Under the pieces are notes generated by a model. That model ran no database searches, was not told the origin of the DNA, and saw only the letters and a program-made list of their open reading frames with translations. This document shows positions 6,964-15,341 of a DNA stretch of 18,447 nt, one piece after another. Source of the DNA: an uncultured Gemmatimonadota bacterium (lineage in GTDB: Bacteria > Gemmatimonadota > Gemmatimonadetes > Gemmatimonadales > GWC2-71-9); NCBI GenBank assembly GCA_946479805.1, contig CAMLHP010000027.1, positions 1-18,447 of the forward strand, in the 5' to 3' direction. Positions within the stretch are counted from its first letter, which is position 1. Each line of letters starts with the position of its first letter. The translations under genes were made by a program, and so were the position numbers.

Positions 6964-7056
6964 GCAATCTCCGGGAGAGGCAGGAAATCGGGCCAGTTGA
7001 TGGCCACGAGCCGCTTCGGAGATTAACAGGAGTGCTGCGGCTGTGCCTCCACTGGC

Positions 7057-9705
7057 CTATGGTTCGCGCGCCAGTTCCTCGAACGCCGGCACTCCGCGCA
7101 GGCCACTCCAGAGGGGATCCAGGCGCAGCTCGCCCCGGTGCAGGTTGCCCGGGTGGTCCAGCAGGTCTCGCAGCACCGCGATCGCCTTCTCCTTCTCACC
7201 CGCGAGCGCGTAGACCACAGCCAGCCAGCGCTGCATGTCGCTGCCTTCAATGGCGTCACGCTCGCGCGTAAACTGAGCAGCGGCGGCCTCGGCCCGCGCA
7301 ATCGCAATGTCCTTCTTCCCTGCCAGGGCATCGGCCATCGCCAGGTGCAGCTCCGCCACCCTTCGCGATCCGAACGGGTCCACGCCTTCCGCAACGCGGT
7401 CAGCGTGCCGGCCGGCCGCCATTCGGAACGAGTCTGCGTGCGCAACGGCCGCAGCGCGGTTTCCATTGGCGCGCTCCAGCGCGGCGAGAAGCAAATGGGG
7501 AGGCGCGAGATTGCCGGGCGGAGGTTCGTCGCGCTCCGCGAGTGTCGTCGCCGGCTCCGCCGTCGCCGCACGATCTCCCGTGTAGGCAGCGAGCTGCAGG
7601 GCTATCACTGCGGCGGACCACCGGCTCATCACCGGCCGTGCCTCGGCCTCCAGCCGCCGGGCCAGCGCCGTGTCACCCCGGATCTGCAGCGCGCCCATGA
7701 TCTGGCTCATCCGGATAAATGAGTTGGCAGGCGCCAACTCAGCGGCCTTGTTGAAGGCCTCTTCCGCGCCGGCGTAGCGGCGCTGAATGCTGAAGGTCTC
7801 ACCCACTGTCCCAAGAAGGAAGGCATTGCGGGGTTCCGCCGCCATCGCCTGTTCCAGCAACCGAATGGCGTCGTCGAAGCGGCCCAGCCTCCGGCTGAGA
7901 AGCGCCCGGATGTAGAGCAGGTCGGCCTCGCGAGGCGCGAGGCGGGAGGCGGCCTCCATTGCCGCCAGTGCACCGGCAAAGTCGGCCTGGGCGTAGTAGC
8001 GATAGTAGCCCTCGGCCAACCTGGCCTCGATCGAGTTCGGTGCCAGCGCCTGCGTGCGCCGCATCGCCTCGAATGCGGGCATGGTGTCGGGGACATCGCC
8101 AGTCCGGATTCTCCAGCCGCGGAGCCGCGTCACCAGCGCCCAGCCACGGACGAACCCGGAATCCAGCGCCACGGCTCGGCTCGCCAGATCCTCGGCCTCG
8201 ATATCCGCATCCCGTCCGGTACGTGACTCGAACAGTTCCTCGGCCCGGTAGAAGAACTCGAGAGCGGCGATGTTGTCGGTGGGCGGCGCCGAGTCTGCTG
8301 CGGCTCCGGGCGCGAGTCGCAATCGCAGTGCTGCCGCCACCGCGTTGGCCACTTCAGCCTGCATGGCGAAGAGGTTGCCGGTGGTGAGCTGCCGGTCGTA
8401 GTGCTGGGCCCATAGTTCGGATCCCCGCACCGGATCGCTCAGCGACAGCGTGAGCCGCACCTGGTCTCCAACCCGCTGGATGTCGCCCGACAGCAGCGTG
8501 GCGACGCCGAGCTCCTGTGCGATCTGGCGCTCCGGCTTGTCGCTGTCGCGATACTCGCGCGATGCACCGCGCGACGCGACCCGGAGTCCCGGCACCTGCG
8601 TGAGCTGGGTAATGAGCTCGCCCTGAACGCCAAGCGACAGCGCGCTCGAGGACGAATCGCCAGTTGCCATCCTGAGCGGCAGCACCGCTATCGACGCCTC
8701 GGAAGTACCTCCCCGGCCGCGGGCCATCCATGCCACGCCTGAGAGAATCAGCATGGTCACGGCAGCCGCGGCGATCCATGGCATGTGGCGCCGCCAGCCC
8801 GGCGGGGTCGGCGTGACGGGGGCCCCGTGCTCAAGTCCGGCGCTGCTCTCGCCCAGGGCCGCACCAAACTGGTCCACCGGATTGAACCGGTCGGCCGGGT
8901 TCTTGGACAGCGCCCGCGCCAGTGCGGCCGCCACCGGGGCGGGCACCAGGGGGCGGAACTGGGTCACGGGTGGGGCCGGCGCGGTTATGTGCTGGCGCAC
9001 CAGCGATTCCAGCGTGGGGCCGGTGAAGGGCGCCTGCCCCGCCAGCATCTCGTACAGCACGCAACCCAGGCTGTAGAGGTCGCTCCGGCCGTCCACGTCC
9101 GGATCGCCGGCGCTCTGCTCCGGGCTCATGTAGCTTGGCGTGCCCAGGGACATGCCCGTCGCGGTGAGCGTCGTTGCCTCGCCGGCCGACGCCACCGCCT
9201 TGGCGATCCCGAAGTCCGCCACCACCGCGTGCCCCGACTCCAGCAGGATGTTCTCCGGCTTGATGTCGCGGTGGACGACTCCGTGGGCGTGGGCGTACGC
9301 CAGCGCGTCCGCCACCTCGCGCGCGATCCGCAGCGCTTCGTCCACGGGCAGCTGCCGCTCGCGATTCAGCCGGGAGCGCAGCGTCTCGCCCTCGACGTAG
9401 GGCATGACGTAGTACAGCAGGCCCGAGCCGCGAGCTTCGAGGCCCGCGGCTTTCGTGACCGCCTCGCCACTGTCGTACAGCGGGAGGATGTGCGGGTGCC
9501 TCAGTCCCGCCGCGACTTCGATCTCGCGCAGGAAGCGCTCCGCCCCCAGCGCGGCGCCGAGCTCGGGCTTGAGCACCTTGACCGCCACCCGGCGGCGATG
9601 CTTGAGGTCCTCCGCCAGGTACACCGTGGCCATGCCGCCCTGTCCCAGCTCGCGCTCCAGCCGGTAGCGGTCGGCGAGGGCGGATCGGAGTGCGTCTATG
9701 ATCAC
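7057..9705 (-). CDS. Transmembrane Ser/Thr protein kinase with C-terminal TPR repeats
   Basis: An 882-residue Hanks-type kinase. The kinase domain covers residues about 14-285: GQGGMATVYL loop (21-30), Lys43 in AVKVL, catalytic HRDIKPEN with Asp147, DFG at 164-166, and APE-equivalent SPEQ at 194-197. A membrane helix lies at about 308-327. The outer part begins with a domain like the N-terminus of TolB/FlgO-type proteins (IAVLPLRM, then VPGLRVASR, then LLSGDIQRVGDQVRL), followed by TPR-like helical repeats from about 480 to the end. The start is taken as GTG 9705-9703 after GAGG, giving IIDALRSALADRYRLEREL, which matches the start of the neighbouring kinase. A longer frame reaches 9930 but its extra 75 residues are low in similarity to any kinase N-terminus. 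Compared with its neighbour it carries 11 extra residues at about 83-93. Confidence 0.9.
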   Translation of the reverse strand: MIIDALRSALADRYRLERELGQGGMATVYLAEDLKHRRRVAVKVLKPELGAALGAERFLREIEVAAGLRHPHILPLYDSGEAVTKAAGLEARGSGLLYYVMPYVEGETLRSRLNRERQLPVDEALRIAREVADALAYAHAHGVVHRDIKPENILLESGHAVVADFGIAKAVASAGEATTLTATGMSLGTPSYMSPEQSAGDPDVDGRSDLYSLGCVLYEMLAGQAPFTGPTLESLVRQHITAPAPPVTQFRPLVPAPVAAALARALSKNPADRFNPVDQFGAALGESSAGLEHGAPVTPTPPGWRRHMPWIAAAAVTMLILSGVAWMARGRGGTSEASIAVLPLRMATGDSSSSALSLGVQGELITQLTQVPGLRVASRGASREYRDSDKPERQIAQELGVATLLSGDIQRVGDQVRLTLSLSDPVRGSELWAQHYDRQLTTGNLFAMQAEVANAVAAALRLRLAPGAAADSAPPTDNIAALEFFYRAEELFESRTGRDADIEAEDLASRAVALDSGFVRGWALVTRLRGWRIRTGDVPDTMPAFEAMRRTQALAPNSIEARLAEGYYRYYAQADFAGALAAMEAASRLAPREADLLYIRALLSRRLGRFDDAIRLLEQAMAAEPRNAFLLGTVGETFSIQRRYAGAEEAFNKAAELAPANSFIRMSQIMGALQIRGDTALARRLEAEARPVMSRWSAAVIALQLAAYTGDRAATAEPATTLAERDEPPPGNLAPPHLLLAALERANGNRAAAVAHADSFRMAAGRHADRVAEGVDPFGSRRVAELHLAMADALAGKKDIAIARAEAAAAQFTRERDAIEGSDMQRWLAVVYALAGEKEKAIAVLRDLLDHPGNLHRGELRLDPLWSGLRGVPAFEELAREP

Positions 9706-9820
9706 GGCTCGGCCTCGTTTCCCTGGGGCCCCGACGGCGTACGACGCTCCCGACTGGGGTTCAACCTGGCCTCCGGATGTCTTCAAGATCCCTGGGGCGA
9801 CCGGACACACGCTTGTTCCT

Positions 9821-9850
9821 GATGAACGCCTCACTGTGCCGATGAACGCC
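9821..9850. repeat. Direct repeat GATGAACGCC, two perfect copies 20 bp apart
   Basis: The 10-mer GATGAACGCC occurs at 9821-9830 and again at 9841-9850, with a 10-base spacer, so both copies face the same side of the helix (two turns). They lie in the 225-base gap between the two kinase genes, about 120 bases upstream of the TPR kinase start. A weak -10-like TATAAG (minus strand, 9913-9908) lies further upstream without a good -35, so the repeat could sit in a leader. Nothing else is apparent in this gap. Confidence 0.5.
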
Positions 9851-9930
9851 ACGCCGAAGCGCATTCCCTTGACCCGGTCGGGCCAGGCCTCGGCGAACTC
9901 CACGCCGCTTATAGATGTGGCGCGGCCCAC

Positions 9931-12570
9931 TCACCGCGGTTCCGCCGCCGTCATCAGCCTATCGAGCACGAGGCGCCAGTTGCTCACCACCACCCGCTCG
10001 CCACCGCCCAGCGGTTCCAGCACCACCAGGCGGCCGTCGGGCGCCACGTCGTAGTTGGCGTGCGGATTGGTGGCGTACACGAACTCGTCGCGGAAGAGCG
10101 TGTCACGCGAGATCACCGCGAAGGTCGGTGTGCGCTGCACCCGCGCGGCGATGAACCAGCCCCCCGATCGGTAGATCAGACGGTTGCCGTCGCGCGACCA
10201 GACCGGCTGGGCGCCACCGCCGGTCGACACCTGCACCCGGCCGCCCGGGCCGGGGAACGGCTGGACCACCACCGCCTCCTGGCCCGACTCGTCGGTCACG
10301 AAGGCGATCCAGTGACCGTCTGGCGAGATCCTCGGCATGTGCTCGATCGCATCGGGATTGGCGGCCACCGGACGTGACACGCTGTCGCCGAAACCTCGGT
10401 AGCGAACATCCGCCCCGACTGTGTCCTGCTGGTAGGCCAGGTACTCTCCGTTCGGTGAGATCACCGCCTCGAAGACGTTGGCTCCACCAGAGGTCAGCAG
10501 CGGCTCGGCCGCACCGCTCTGATCTGCGGGGCGCCACCAGATCGCCGAGTTGCTGTCGCGGTCGGAGCGGTAGAGCACCCGCAAACCGTCCGGCGACCAC
10601 TCCGGTCGTTCGTTGGTGGTGCCGTCGGTGGTGAGGCGCGTGGGCGAGCCGGTCTCGAGGTCGTAGAGCCAGATATCGCGCCTGCCGCCCTGGCCCACGG
10701 TCACGGCCAGGGTGGTGCCGTCCGGCGACAGCCTGGGGAAGGCGTAGTCGCGCGCCTCGGGGAGCAGTGGCCGCGTCGCGGCACCTGGTGCGGCGAGGAC
10801 GACCCGTGATTGCAGCGCGCCGCGTTCGTAAATGAGGGTTCCGGTTTCCGACAAGGATACGCGAGCGATCCCGGTGGTCTGGTTGAAGCGGATCCCTGGC
10901 AGCAGTGGCACCGGCGTGCCGATCGGGCGGCGGTGTGAGGCATCGAACCGCACGCCCATCATGGTGCCCGTGGCGTCGACGTACACCAGGACGCCGTCGA
11001 CGACACCGACCGGGGTGATTCCCGGCAAGTCGAGAATCGTGCGGGGCCCGCCATCGAGCGGGGCGACGGCGAGCCGGGCGGCCGCAACATTCTGCTGGGT
11101 GAGGCTGGCGTAGAACACCAGTCCCGCCTCCTCCCACACCACCGGCGAGAGGAAGAACCGCTCGTCCGTGGCGGGCCCGAATGTGACAGGATTCCCGCCG
11201 CGTTCGGGGATTGCCACCAACGAGGTGTTGGCGGAGAGGATGATCCGGCCGTCCTCGGACCAACTCATTCCCACGAAGGTGCCCGGTGCGGTCCCGAGAG
11301 GCTGCGGGGGGCCGCCGTCAAGGTCGACCCGGAAGAGCTGATTGCCCTTGATGAAGGCCACCGACTCGGCACTGGGGGAGAAGACCGGCCCCGAGGCATC
11401 CTCGGTGCCCGGCAGGATCTGCTCCACGAGCCCATCGAGCCGCCGCACGGCGAGGATCCGTCGCCCGTCGGGGCCAAGCGTTGCATAGACCAGGAGCTGC
11501 CCGTCGCGCGAAATCGAGAGCGGGGAAAAGCCGAGGACCACGCTTCCGGTTTCGGACACGGGCATCGCGAACGACACCACCTGCGCTTCCGCGGGAGCTC
11601 GGGAGATCCGGCCCCACACCCCCCACGCCAGCGCCGCCACTGCGAGTCCGCCCAGGCCCACCACCACCGGATCGCGCCAGCGTGGCCGCGCCGCCGAGGC
11701 ACGTGCGGCGACGTGCCGGGTCGTGCCACTCCGTCCGGCGCCGGTGCCGCCGCCCAGCGCGGCGGTGAACTCGGCCGCCGTCGCGAAGCGGTCGGCCGGC
11801 AGCTTCTCCAGCCCGTGCAGCACTGCGTCTTCCACGTGATCCGGGATCGCCTTGCGCTGGATTCTCAATCCGCGCGGTTCCTCCGTCATCACTCGCGCCA
11901 CGATCGCCTGCACGCTCGGTCCCGTGAACGGCGGCTCCCCCACCAGCATCTCGTAGGTCACCGCCGCCAGGGCGTAGATGTCGCTCCGGGCATCGATGGC
12001 GCGCTCGCCCATCGCCTGCTCGGGGCTCATGTACTGCGGCGTGCCCAGCGAGAGGCCGGTCTGGGTCATGCGGGCGCCACCGGCCTGTTGCACCGCGAGG
12101 GCGATGCCGAAGTCGGCCACGAGCGCGTGGCCACCCTGCAACAGGATGTTCTCGGGCTTGATGTCGCGGTGGATGACGCCGAGGCCGTGGGCGTGGTGCA
12201 GGGCGTCGGCCACCTCGCGGGCGATCCGCACCGCGTCGTCGACCGCCAACTGCCGCTCGCGCTCGAGGCGAGCCCGGAGCGTCTCACCGGTAACCAGCGG
12301 CATCACGTAGTAGAGGAGGCCGTCGGCCTCGCCCGAGTCGAGCAGCGGCAGGATGTGCGGGTGCTGCAGCCGGGCGGTGGTGCGGATCTCGGCGAGGAAC
12401 CGCTCAGGGCCGAGCGCGGCGCCCAGGTCGGGATGCAGAACCTTGATGGCGACGTCGCGGTCGTGCTTGAGGTCGTGGGCCAGGTACACCGTTGCCATGC
12501 CTCCCTGGCCCAGCTCGCGCTCGACGCGGTAGTGGTCGGCCAGGGCTGCGCTGAGGCGTTCCACCGTCAT
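9931..12570 (-). CDS. Transmembrane Ser/Thr protein kinase with C-terminal TolB-like (PD40) propeller
   Basis: An 879-residue kinase paralogous to its neighbour over the first 275 residues. Seen in order: GQGGMATVYL (21-30), Lys43, HRDIKPEN with Asp136, DFG at 153-155, SPEQ at 182-185, then a membrane helix at about 302-320. From about 335 to the end come repeated PD40/WD40-like blades, each with an SPDG or similar turn: FSPLSISRDGQ, FSPSAESVAF, FPRLSPDGTTLAV, RPEWSPDGLRVLY, EAVISPNGEYLAY, MPRISPDGHWIAF and QPVWSRDGNRLIY. Such propellers bind ligands or proteins outside the membrane, making this a likely sensor. The ATG at 12570-12568 is chosen because GGTGGAG precedes it and because the N-terminus then matches the paralogue; an upstream ATG would add 12 residues. 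The stop lies 225 bases before the TPR kinase. Its phosphorylation targets are unknown. Confidence 0.92.
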   Translation of the reverse strand: MTVERLSAALADHYRVERELGQGGMATVYLAHDLKHDRDVAIKVLHPDLGAALGPERFLAEIRTTARLQHPHILPLLDSGEADGLLYYVMPLVTGETLRARLERERQLAVDDAVRIAREVADALHHAHGLGVIHRDIKPENILLQGGHALVADFGIALAVQQAGGARMTQTGLSLGTPQYMSPEQAMGERAIDARSDIYALAAVTYEMLVGEPPFTGPSVQAIVARVMTEEPRGLRIQRKAIPDHVEDAVLHGLEKLPADRFATAAEFTAALGGGTGAGRSGTTRHVAARASAARPRWRDPVVVGLGGLAVAALAWGVWGRISRAPAEAQVVSFAMPVSETGSVVLGFSPLSISRDGQLLVYATLGPDGRRILAVRRLDGLVEQILPGTEDASGPVFSPSAESVAFIKGNQLFRVDLDGGPPQPLGTAPGTFVGMSWSEDGRIILSANTSLVAIPERGGNPVTFGPATDERFFLSPVVWEEAGLVFYASLTQQNVAAARLAVAPLDGGPRTILDLPGITPVGVVDGVLVYVDATGTMMGVRFDASHRRPIGTPVPLLPGIRFNQTTGIARVSLSETGTLIYERGALQSRVVLAAPGAATRPLLPEARDYAFPRLSPDGTTLAVTVGQGGRRDIWLYDLETGSPTRLTTDGTTNERPEWSPDGLRVLYRSDRDSNSAIWWRPADQSGAAEPLLTSGGANVFEAVISPNGEYLAYQQDTVGADVRYRGFGDSVSRPVAANPDAIEHMPRISPDGHWIAFVTDESGQEAVVVQPFPGPGGRVQVSTGGGAQPVWSRDGNRLIYRSGGWFIAARVQRTPTFAVISRDTLFRDEFVYATNPHANYDVAPDGRLVVLEPLGGGERVVVSNWRLVLDRLMTAAEPR

Positions 12571-12853
12571 CGTGGACTCCACCGGGCGGCCCAGGAGGAG
12601 AGCCAATGCAGCCGGGGCACCAACGGCATGGACGCGGCTTCCGCGAGGGGGGCGTTCTGAACTGGGATCGTCTGAAGGCTACGTCAGCGAAGCACATGCC
12701 GCAATCGGGCTCACTCCCGGGATGCCGGAGGAGGCAGGTGCCGGCAGCCGGCGACAGAGCTGGACGCGGCAAGACAGAGTGGGAAGTCGGAAGCCTGGCC
12801 GTCCGGGCGCGCGGTCATCCCGCGTGCCGGGTGCAGTAGCGGGAAGCAGGCAA
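12571..12853. other. Gap upstream of the propeller kinase; no gene seen
   Basis: This stretch between the pil-operon terminator hairpin and the propeller kinase start should hold the promoter of the kinase (minus strand). I see the ribosome-binding site at its left end but no convincing -35/-10 pair, no inverted repeat and no coding frame with a recognisable product. Short plus-strand frames here look like chance frames of high-GC DNA. Confidence 0.5.
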
Positions 12854-12888
12854 GCATGAGGGGCCCCCGTCCCGGGAGCCCCTCATGC
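12854..12888 (-). terminator. Strong hairpin downstream of pilC, probable terminator of the pil operon
   Basis: GCATGAGGGGC (12854-12864) pairs perfectly over 11 bases with GCCCCTCATGC (12878-12888); three further C-G pairs can form inside the 13-base loop. It begins 42 bases after the pilC stop on the minus strand. The run that follows on that strand, TTGCCTGCTT, is only moderately T-rich. Genes on both sides are minus-strand, so its natural role is to end pilC transcription before the kinase promoter. Confidence 0.75.
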
Positions 12889-12909
12889 CTTGCGCGGTAC
12901 GCCCTGCGC

Positions 12910-12923
12910 CTTGTGACTTGTGA
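12910..12923. repeat. Two tandem copies of CTTGTGA just after pilC
   Basis: CTTGTGA occurs twice back to back, followed by a partial third copy (CTCG). The pair sits between the pilC stop codon and the terminator hairpin. It is short and could be chance; it is listed because other gaps of the window also carry their own small repeat. Confidence 0.45.
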
Positions 12924-12930
12924 CTCGCGC

Positions 12931-14130
12931 CTACTGGATCGCGTTCATCATGTCGAAGATCGGCAGGTACATCGCCACCACCATTCCGCCGACGATGACG
13001 CCCAGCACCACGATCATCACCGGCTCCATCAGCGACAGCAGCGCGCCCACCGCCACGTCCACTTCCTCGTCGTAGAAGTCGGCGATCTTCGAGAGCATCT
13101 CGTCCATGCCTCCGGTCTGCTCGCCCACCGCGATCATCGATATGACCATGGGCGGGAAGACCTTGGACTTCTCCAGCGGAGCCGCGATGGTGTCACCGCC
13201 GGCGATGCTGGCCCGGCTCTGCATGACTGCATCATGCACCACCCGGTTGCCAGCGGTCTTGGCCGTGATTTCGAGGCCATCCAGGATGCTGACGCCCGAG
13301 CTGATAAGGGTACCCAGCGTCCGCGTGAACCGAGATACCGCGCTCTTCCGGAGCAGGTCACCCAGCACCGGGAGCTTCAGCATCAGCGAGTCCACATTGC
13401 GCCGCCCGCTGTCGGTGGCCCGGTAGCGGACGAAGGCGAAGATCGTGAGGCCGATCGCCGCCAGCATCGCCCACCAGTAGTTGATGAGCAGCTGCGACGC
13501 CCCGATGACGATCCGGGTGGGAAGCGGCAGGTCCATGCCCACCGACGCGAACATGCTCTGGAAGGTCGGGATGACGAAGATGAGCAGGATCGCCACCGCG
13601 GCAGCCGCAACCGTGAAGATGACTCCCGGATAGATCATGGCGCTCTTCACCTTGCGGATCAGCGCGTCGCTCTTCTCCAGGAATGTGGCCAGTCGCAGCA
13701 GGATGGTGTCCAGGATGCCGCCCGCCTCGCCCGCCGCCACCATGTTGACATAGAGGTCGCTGAAGGCCTTGGGATGCTTGGAGAATGCATCTGCCAGGGT
13801 GTTGCCGCTCTCGACGTCGTACACCACCGCCTTGGTGACGTCCTTGAGCGACTTGTTCTCGGTCTGCTGCGCCAGGATGGTCAGCGACTGCACCAGCGGC
13901 AGGCCGGCGTTGATCATGGTGGCGAACTGCCGGGTGAAGACCACCGTGTCGCGGGTCTTGATGCGGGCCTTGCCGCCGAAGCTGATGCCCTTGGGAGCCT
14001 GCCGGACGCTCACCAGCATCATGCGGTTCTTCCGCAGGTGCGCGTTGACCTCTTCCGGGTTCTGGGCCTCGAGCTGCCCCTTCTGGATCTGTCCGGTCGC
14101 ATTGCGCGCCGTGTATTCATACATCGGCAT
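12931..14130 (-). CDS. pilC: Type IV pilus inner-membrane platform protein PilC
   Basis: PilC is the polytopic platform in the inner membrane on which the PilB and PilT motors act to build and retract the pilus. The 399-residue protein is full length. It opens with MPMYEYTARNATGQIQKG, a typical PilC/GspF beginning, and contains two T2SSF domains at about residues 65-190 and 267-390. Each has the family signature: the first reads MVAAGEAGGILD, the second MIAVGEQTGGMDEML. Membrane helices lie at about 167-189, 216-236 and 368-390. The ATG at 14130-14128 follows GGAGATG. It is the last gene of comEA-pilB-pilT-pilC, 62 bases after pilT across a purine-rich repeat, and is followed by a strong hairpin. 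The GspF of a type II secretion system is the alternative, but the adjacent pilT argues for pili. Confidence 0.95.
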   Translation of the reverse strand: MPMYEYTARNATGQIQKGQLEAQNPEEVNAHLRKNRMMLVSVRQAPKGISFGGKARIKTRDTVVFTRQFATMINAGLPLVQSLTILAQQTENKSLKDVTKAVVYDVESGNTLADAFSKHPKAFSDLYVNMVAAGEAGGILDTILLRLATFLEKSDALIRKVKSAMIYPGVIFTVAAAAVAILLIFVIPTFQSMFASVGMDLPLPTRIVIGASQLLINYWWAMLAAIGLTIFAFVRYRATDSGRRNVDSLMLKLPVLGDLLRKSAVSRFTRTLGTLISSGVSILDGLEITAKTAGNRVVHDAVMQSRASIAGGDTIAAPLEKSKVFPPMVISMIAVGEQTGGMDEMLSKIADFYDEEVDVAVGALLSLMEPVMIVVLGVIVGGMVVAMYLPIFDMMNAIQ

Positions 14131-14168
14131 GGGTCATCTCCGTTCGCCGTTGGCCTGCCGCCCATCCC

Positions 14169-14205
14169 CCTCTTCTACTTCTTCCACCTCTTCTACCTTC
14201 TTCCC
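14169..14205. repeat. 18-bp tandem duplication overlapping the pilT stop codon
   Basis: On the plus strand CCTCTTCTAC-TTCTTCCA (14169-14186) is followed directly by CCTCTTCTAC-CTTCTTCC (14187-14204), the second differing by one inserted C. The tract is pure pyrimidine except for three A bases, hence a purine tract on the coding strand. The pilT stop (14195-14193) lies within the second copy, so the Arg-Arg end of PilT is encoded by it. The rest of the pilT-pilC gap holds only the pilC ribosome-binding site. Confidence 0.75.
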
Positions 14206-15341
14206 CCCGCCACCGCCCTGATCCCGCTGTTGCCGCCACCCCGCTCGTTGAGGCTGCCATCGGGCTCATCCATCGGCTTCTCGCCGATCGCCCGCAGGAA
14301 CTCGTTGGGCTCGGGTGACACCCGGAGGCACTCCTCCTGGGTCACTTCCCGCCCCATGTAGAGCTGGTACAGCGCGTCGTTCATCGTCTGCATGCCGTGC
14401 TTCTTGCCCGCCTGCATCGAGCCGTAGATCTGGTGCACCTTGTCGTCGCGGATCTGGGCCCGGATGGCCGGGGTCGCCACCATGATCTCCGCCGCCATCA
14501 CCCGGCCCCGCCCGCTGGCCTTCTGCAGCAGCGTCTGGGTCAGCACCCCTTCCAGCACGAAGGCCAGCTGGGCCCGGACCTGGGGCTGCTGGCTCGACGG
14601 GAAGACGTCGATGATGCGGTTGATGGACTCCGCCGCCGAATTGGTGTGCAGTGTCGCCAGGGCGAGGTGCCCGGTCTCGGCGATGGTCAGCGCCGCGGCA
14701 ATGGTTTCGAGGTCCCGCATCTCCCCCACCAGGATGACGTCGGGGTCCTCGCGCAGCGCGTACTTGAGCGCACTCCCGAAGCTCTTCGTGTCGGTGCCCA
14801 CCTCGCGCTGGTTCACGATGCACGACTGGTGGCGGTGGATGAACTCGATCGGGTCCTCCACCGTGATGATGTGGCCCTTCCGTTCCTTGTTGATCTTGTC
14901 GATGACCGCCGCAAGCGTGGTGCTCTTGCCCGAGCCCGTGGGGCCGGTCACCAGGATCAGCCCCCGGGGCTTTTCCGCCAGCTTGGCGACGACCGGGGGA
15001 AGGCCGAGATCCTGGAAGGTCTTCACGTTGAACGGGATCATCCGTATGACCACCGCCACGCAGCCCCGCTGCTTGAACACGTTGCCGCGAAAGCGCGCGA
15101 GGTTCTGGATCCCGAAACTGAAGTCCAGCTCGTCCTCGGTCTCGAACCGCTTCTTCTGGTTCTCGGTCAGGACCGAGTAGGCCAGTTGGAGCGTGTCCTT
15201 GGGTGTCAGCACCTCGTTCACGGACGAATCGGTGATGTCCCCGTCGATACGGAGCTTGGGGCGCTCGCCGGCGGTGATGTGGAGGTCGGAAGCCTCCCGC
15301 TCGATCATCTCTTCCAGCAGCGCGCGAAGATTGAAGCTCAT
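14193..15341 (-). CDS. pilT: Type IV pilus retraction ATPase PilT
   Basis: PilT is the cytoplasmic hexameric ATPase that retracts type IV pili, driving twitching and pulling in bound DNA. The 382-residue product has a PAS-like N-domain beginning LRALLEEMIEREASDLHI, Walker A GPTGSGKST at 133-141, an Asp box ITVEDPIEF at 159-167, Walker B DVILVGEMRD at 201-210, a His box HLALATLHTN at 225-234, and AIRAQIRDDK at 292-301, the counterpart of the AIRNLIRE motif needed for retraction. A Gly/Arg-rich tail after residue 360 extends beyond the usual end and runs into a repeat. The ATG overlaps the pilB stop (ATGA), so the two opposing motors are translationally coupled. PilT, not PilU, is favoured by the fully conserved motifs. 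Confidence 0.95.
   Translation of the reverse strand: MSFNLRALLEEMIEREASDLHITAGERPKLRIDGDITDSSVNEVLTPKDTLQLAYSVLTENQKKRFETEDELDFSFGIQNLARFRGNVFKQRGCVAVVIRMIPFNVKTFQDLGLPPVVAKLAEKPRGLILVTGPTGSGKSTTLAAVIDKINKERKGHIITVEDPIEFIHRHQSCIVNQREVGTDTKSFGSALKYALREDPDVILVGEMRDLETIAAALTIAETGHLALATLHTNSAAESINRIIDVFPSSQQPQVRAQLAFVLEGVLTQTLLQKASGRGRVMAAEIMVATPAIRAQIRDDKVHQIYGSMQAGKKHGMQTMNDALYQLYMGREVTQEECLRVSPEPNEFLRAIGEKPMDEPDGSLNERGGGNSGIRAVAGGRR

Noticed and set aside
8785..9822. A 345-codon plus-strand frame opposite the TPR kinase
   Set aside because: Antisense to the kinase domain; composition (Arg, His, Ala, Gln-rich) is that of a shadow frame. A similar frame at 11713-12660 mirrors the other kinase, which confirms the artefact.
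9706..9930. A 75-residue N-terminal extension of the TPR kinase
   Set aside because: The extension is not kinase-like and contains the direct repeat; the GTG at 9705 has a ribosome-binding site and aligns with the start of the paralogue.
10103..11263. A 386-codon minus-strand frame inside the propeller kinase
   Set aside because: It is the +1 frame of the true gene, Arg- and Pro-rich, with no domain; the PD40 blades are all in the main frame.
12856..14361. A 501-codon plus-strand open frame opposite pilC
   Set aside because: It is fully antisense to pilC and its product is very rich in His, Arg, Asp and Gln without any domain, as expected of a stop-free antisense frame in high-GC DNA.
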